NCBI GenBank assembly: GCA_017544165.1
Contig: JAFYER010000005.1
Span: 62,001 to 126,000, forward strand
Length of the DNA: 64,000 nt
DNA from: Bacilli bacterium
Lineage (GTDB): Bacteria > Bacillota_I > Bacilli_A > RF39 > UBA660
Direction of reading: 5' to 3'
Shown here one piece after another: positions 63,844 to 64,000 of this stretch. The translations under genes were made by a program, and so were the position numbers. The stretch's first letter is position 1. Each line of letters starts with the position of its first letter. The notes under the pieces were generated by a model. It saw only the letters and a program-made list of their open reading frames with translations, did no database searches and had not been told where the DNA came from.

Positions 63844-64000
63844 TTATTCTTCAGTTTCAGTTTTAAGTACTTCTTTGCCTTTATAGTTACCACATTTTGT
63901 GCAAGCTCTATGAGGTCTTAATGTAGCACCACACTTAGGACATTTAGTTAAAGCACCTACTTCTTTCTTAAGATGAGTTCTTCTCATCCTCTTTTTTGTT
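63844..64000 (-). CDS. rpmF: Ribosomal protein L32 (partial)
   Basis: The C-terminal 51 residues of L32 are present; the N-terminus lies past the window end. The zinc motif CPKCG ... CTKCGNYKGKEV is complete, with the preceding RMRRTHLKKEVGALTKC segment of the family. It encodes a 50S subunit protein. Its short acidic tail (KTETEE) is ordinary. Stop TAA at 63844-63846. Confidence 0.93.
   Translation of the reverse strand, partial: TKKRMRRTHLKKEVGALTKCPKCGATLRPHRACTKCGNYKGKEVLKTETEE

Noticed and set aside
1-64000. CRISPR array, tRNA or rRNA genes, insertion sequences
   Set aside because: No regularly spaced repeats, tRNA T-loop segments or transposase ORFs were seen.

Overview
The window comes from a strongly AT-rich Gram-positive bacterium. 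It carries Bacillota housekeeping genes: rnc-smc, ffh, priA, der, engB, gpsA, rarA and rpmF. It also has a peptidoglycan block (PASTA-PBP, mraY, ftsW), a class B sortase with a Cna-B adhesin, a SipW-type signal peptidase and LemA/DUF2207. TGA is used as a stop, so this is the standard bacterial code. The gene set fits an uncultured gut Bacilli lineage of the RF39/Erysipelotrichia/Mollicutes-relative type that keeps its wall; the lineage is an inference. No tRNA, rRNA, CRISPR array, IS element or phage block was seen.

Layout. 1-4.5 kb (+): rnc, smc and an HTH protein. 4.5-8.4 kb (-): PIG-L deacetylase, ZIP transporter, a small membrane protein, a tiny repeat peptide (+) and a Xer recombinase. 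8.5-10.7 kb (+): rarA-gpsA. 10.7-19.5 kb (-): two paralogous membrane-anchored repeat proteins, then M23 peptidase, lipoprotein-like protein, COG2509 flavoprotein, engB, pseudopilin and der. 19.7-20.7 kb (+): a frameshifted M3-like peptidase. 20.7-32 kb (-): AMP ligase, ACP, PPTase, lemA, DUF2207, radical SAM, sipW, priA, an unknown gene and ffh. 32.1-34 kb (+): GT8 and a PlsC-like acyltransferase. 34-46.3 kb (-): hydrolase, a SipW-type surface protein, ORF6N protein, ftsW, mraY, PBP, adhesin and sortase B. 46.7-52.8 kb (-): a seven-gene operon with a Ycf46-like AAA+ ATPase. 52.8-53.2 kb (-): a free-standing structured RNA. 53.3-64 kb (-): ttcA-like, PAP2, GT2-GtrA, an unknown, NAGPA, Xer, PH-domain protein, a giant Ig-repeat protein, signal peptidase I and rpmF (cut by the window end).

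Most novel-looking items. (a) A structured RNA of about 377 nt with its own promoter and terminator. (b) A compact operon: a signal peptidase homologue that has lost both catalytic residues, a Ca2+/cation antiporter, MscS, a TPR-like membrane protein, a 30-residue peptide, a small helical protein and an AAA+ ATPase. Its promoter is nearly copied in front of the catalytically intact signal peptidase paralogue 11 kb away. (c) A radical SAM/SPASM enzyme translationally coupled to a DUF2207 protein that ends in three CxxC-GGG repeats, a possible peptide-tail modification pair. (d) A ligase-ACP-PPTase cassette divergent from GT8-acyltransferase genes, which looks like a lipid or glycolipid acylation module.

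Cell-surface biology dominates: wall synthesis, sortase display, signal peptidases of two classes, envelope glycan/lipid genes and several membrane-anchored repeat proteins.
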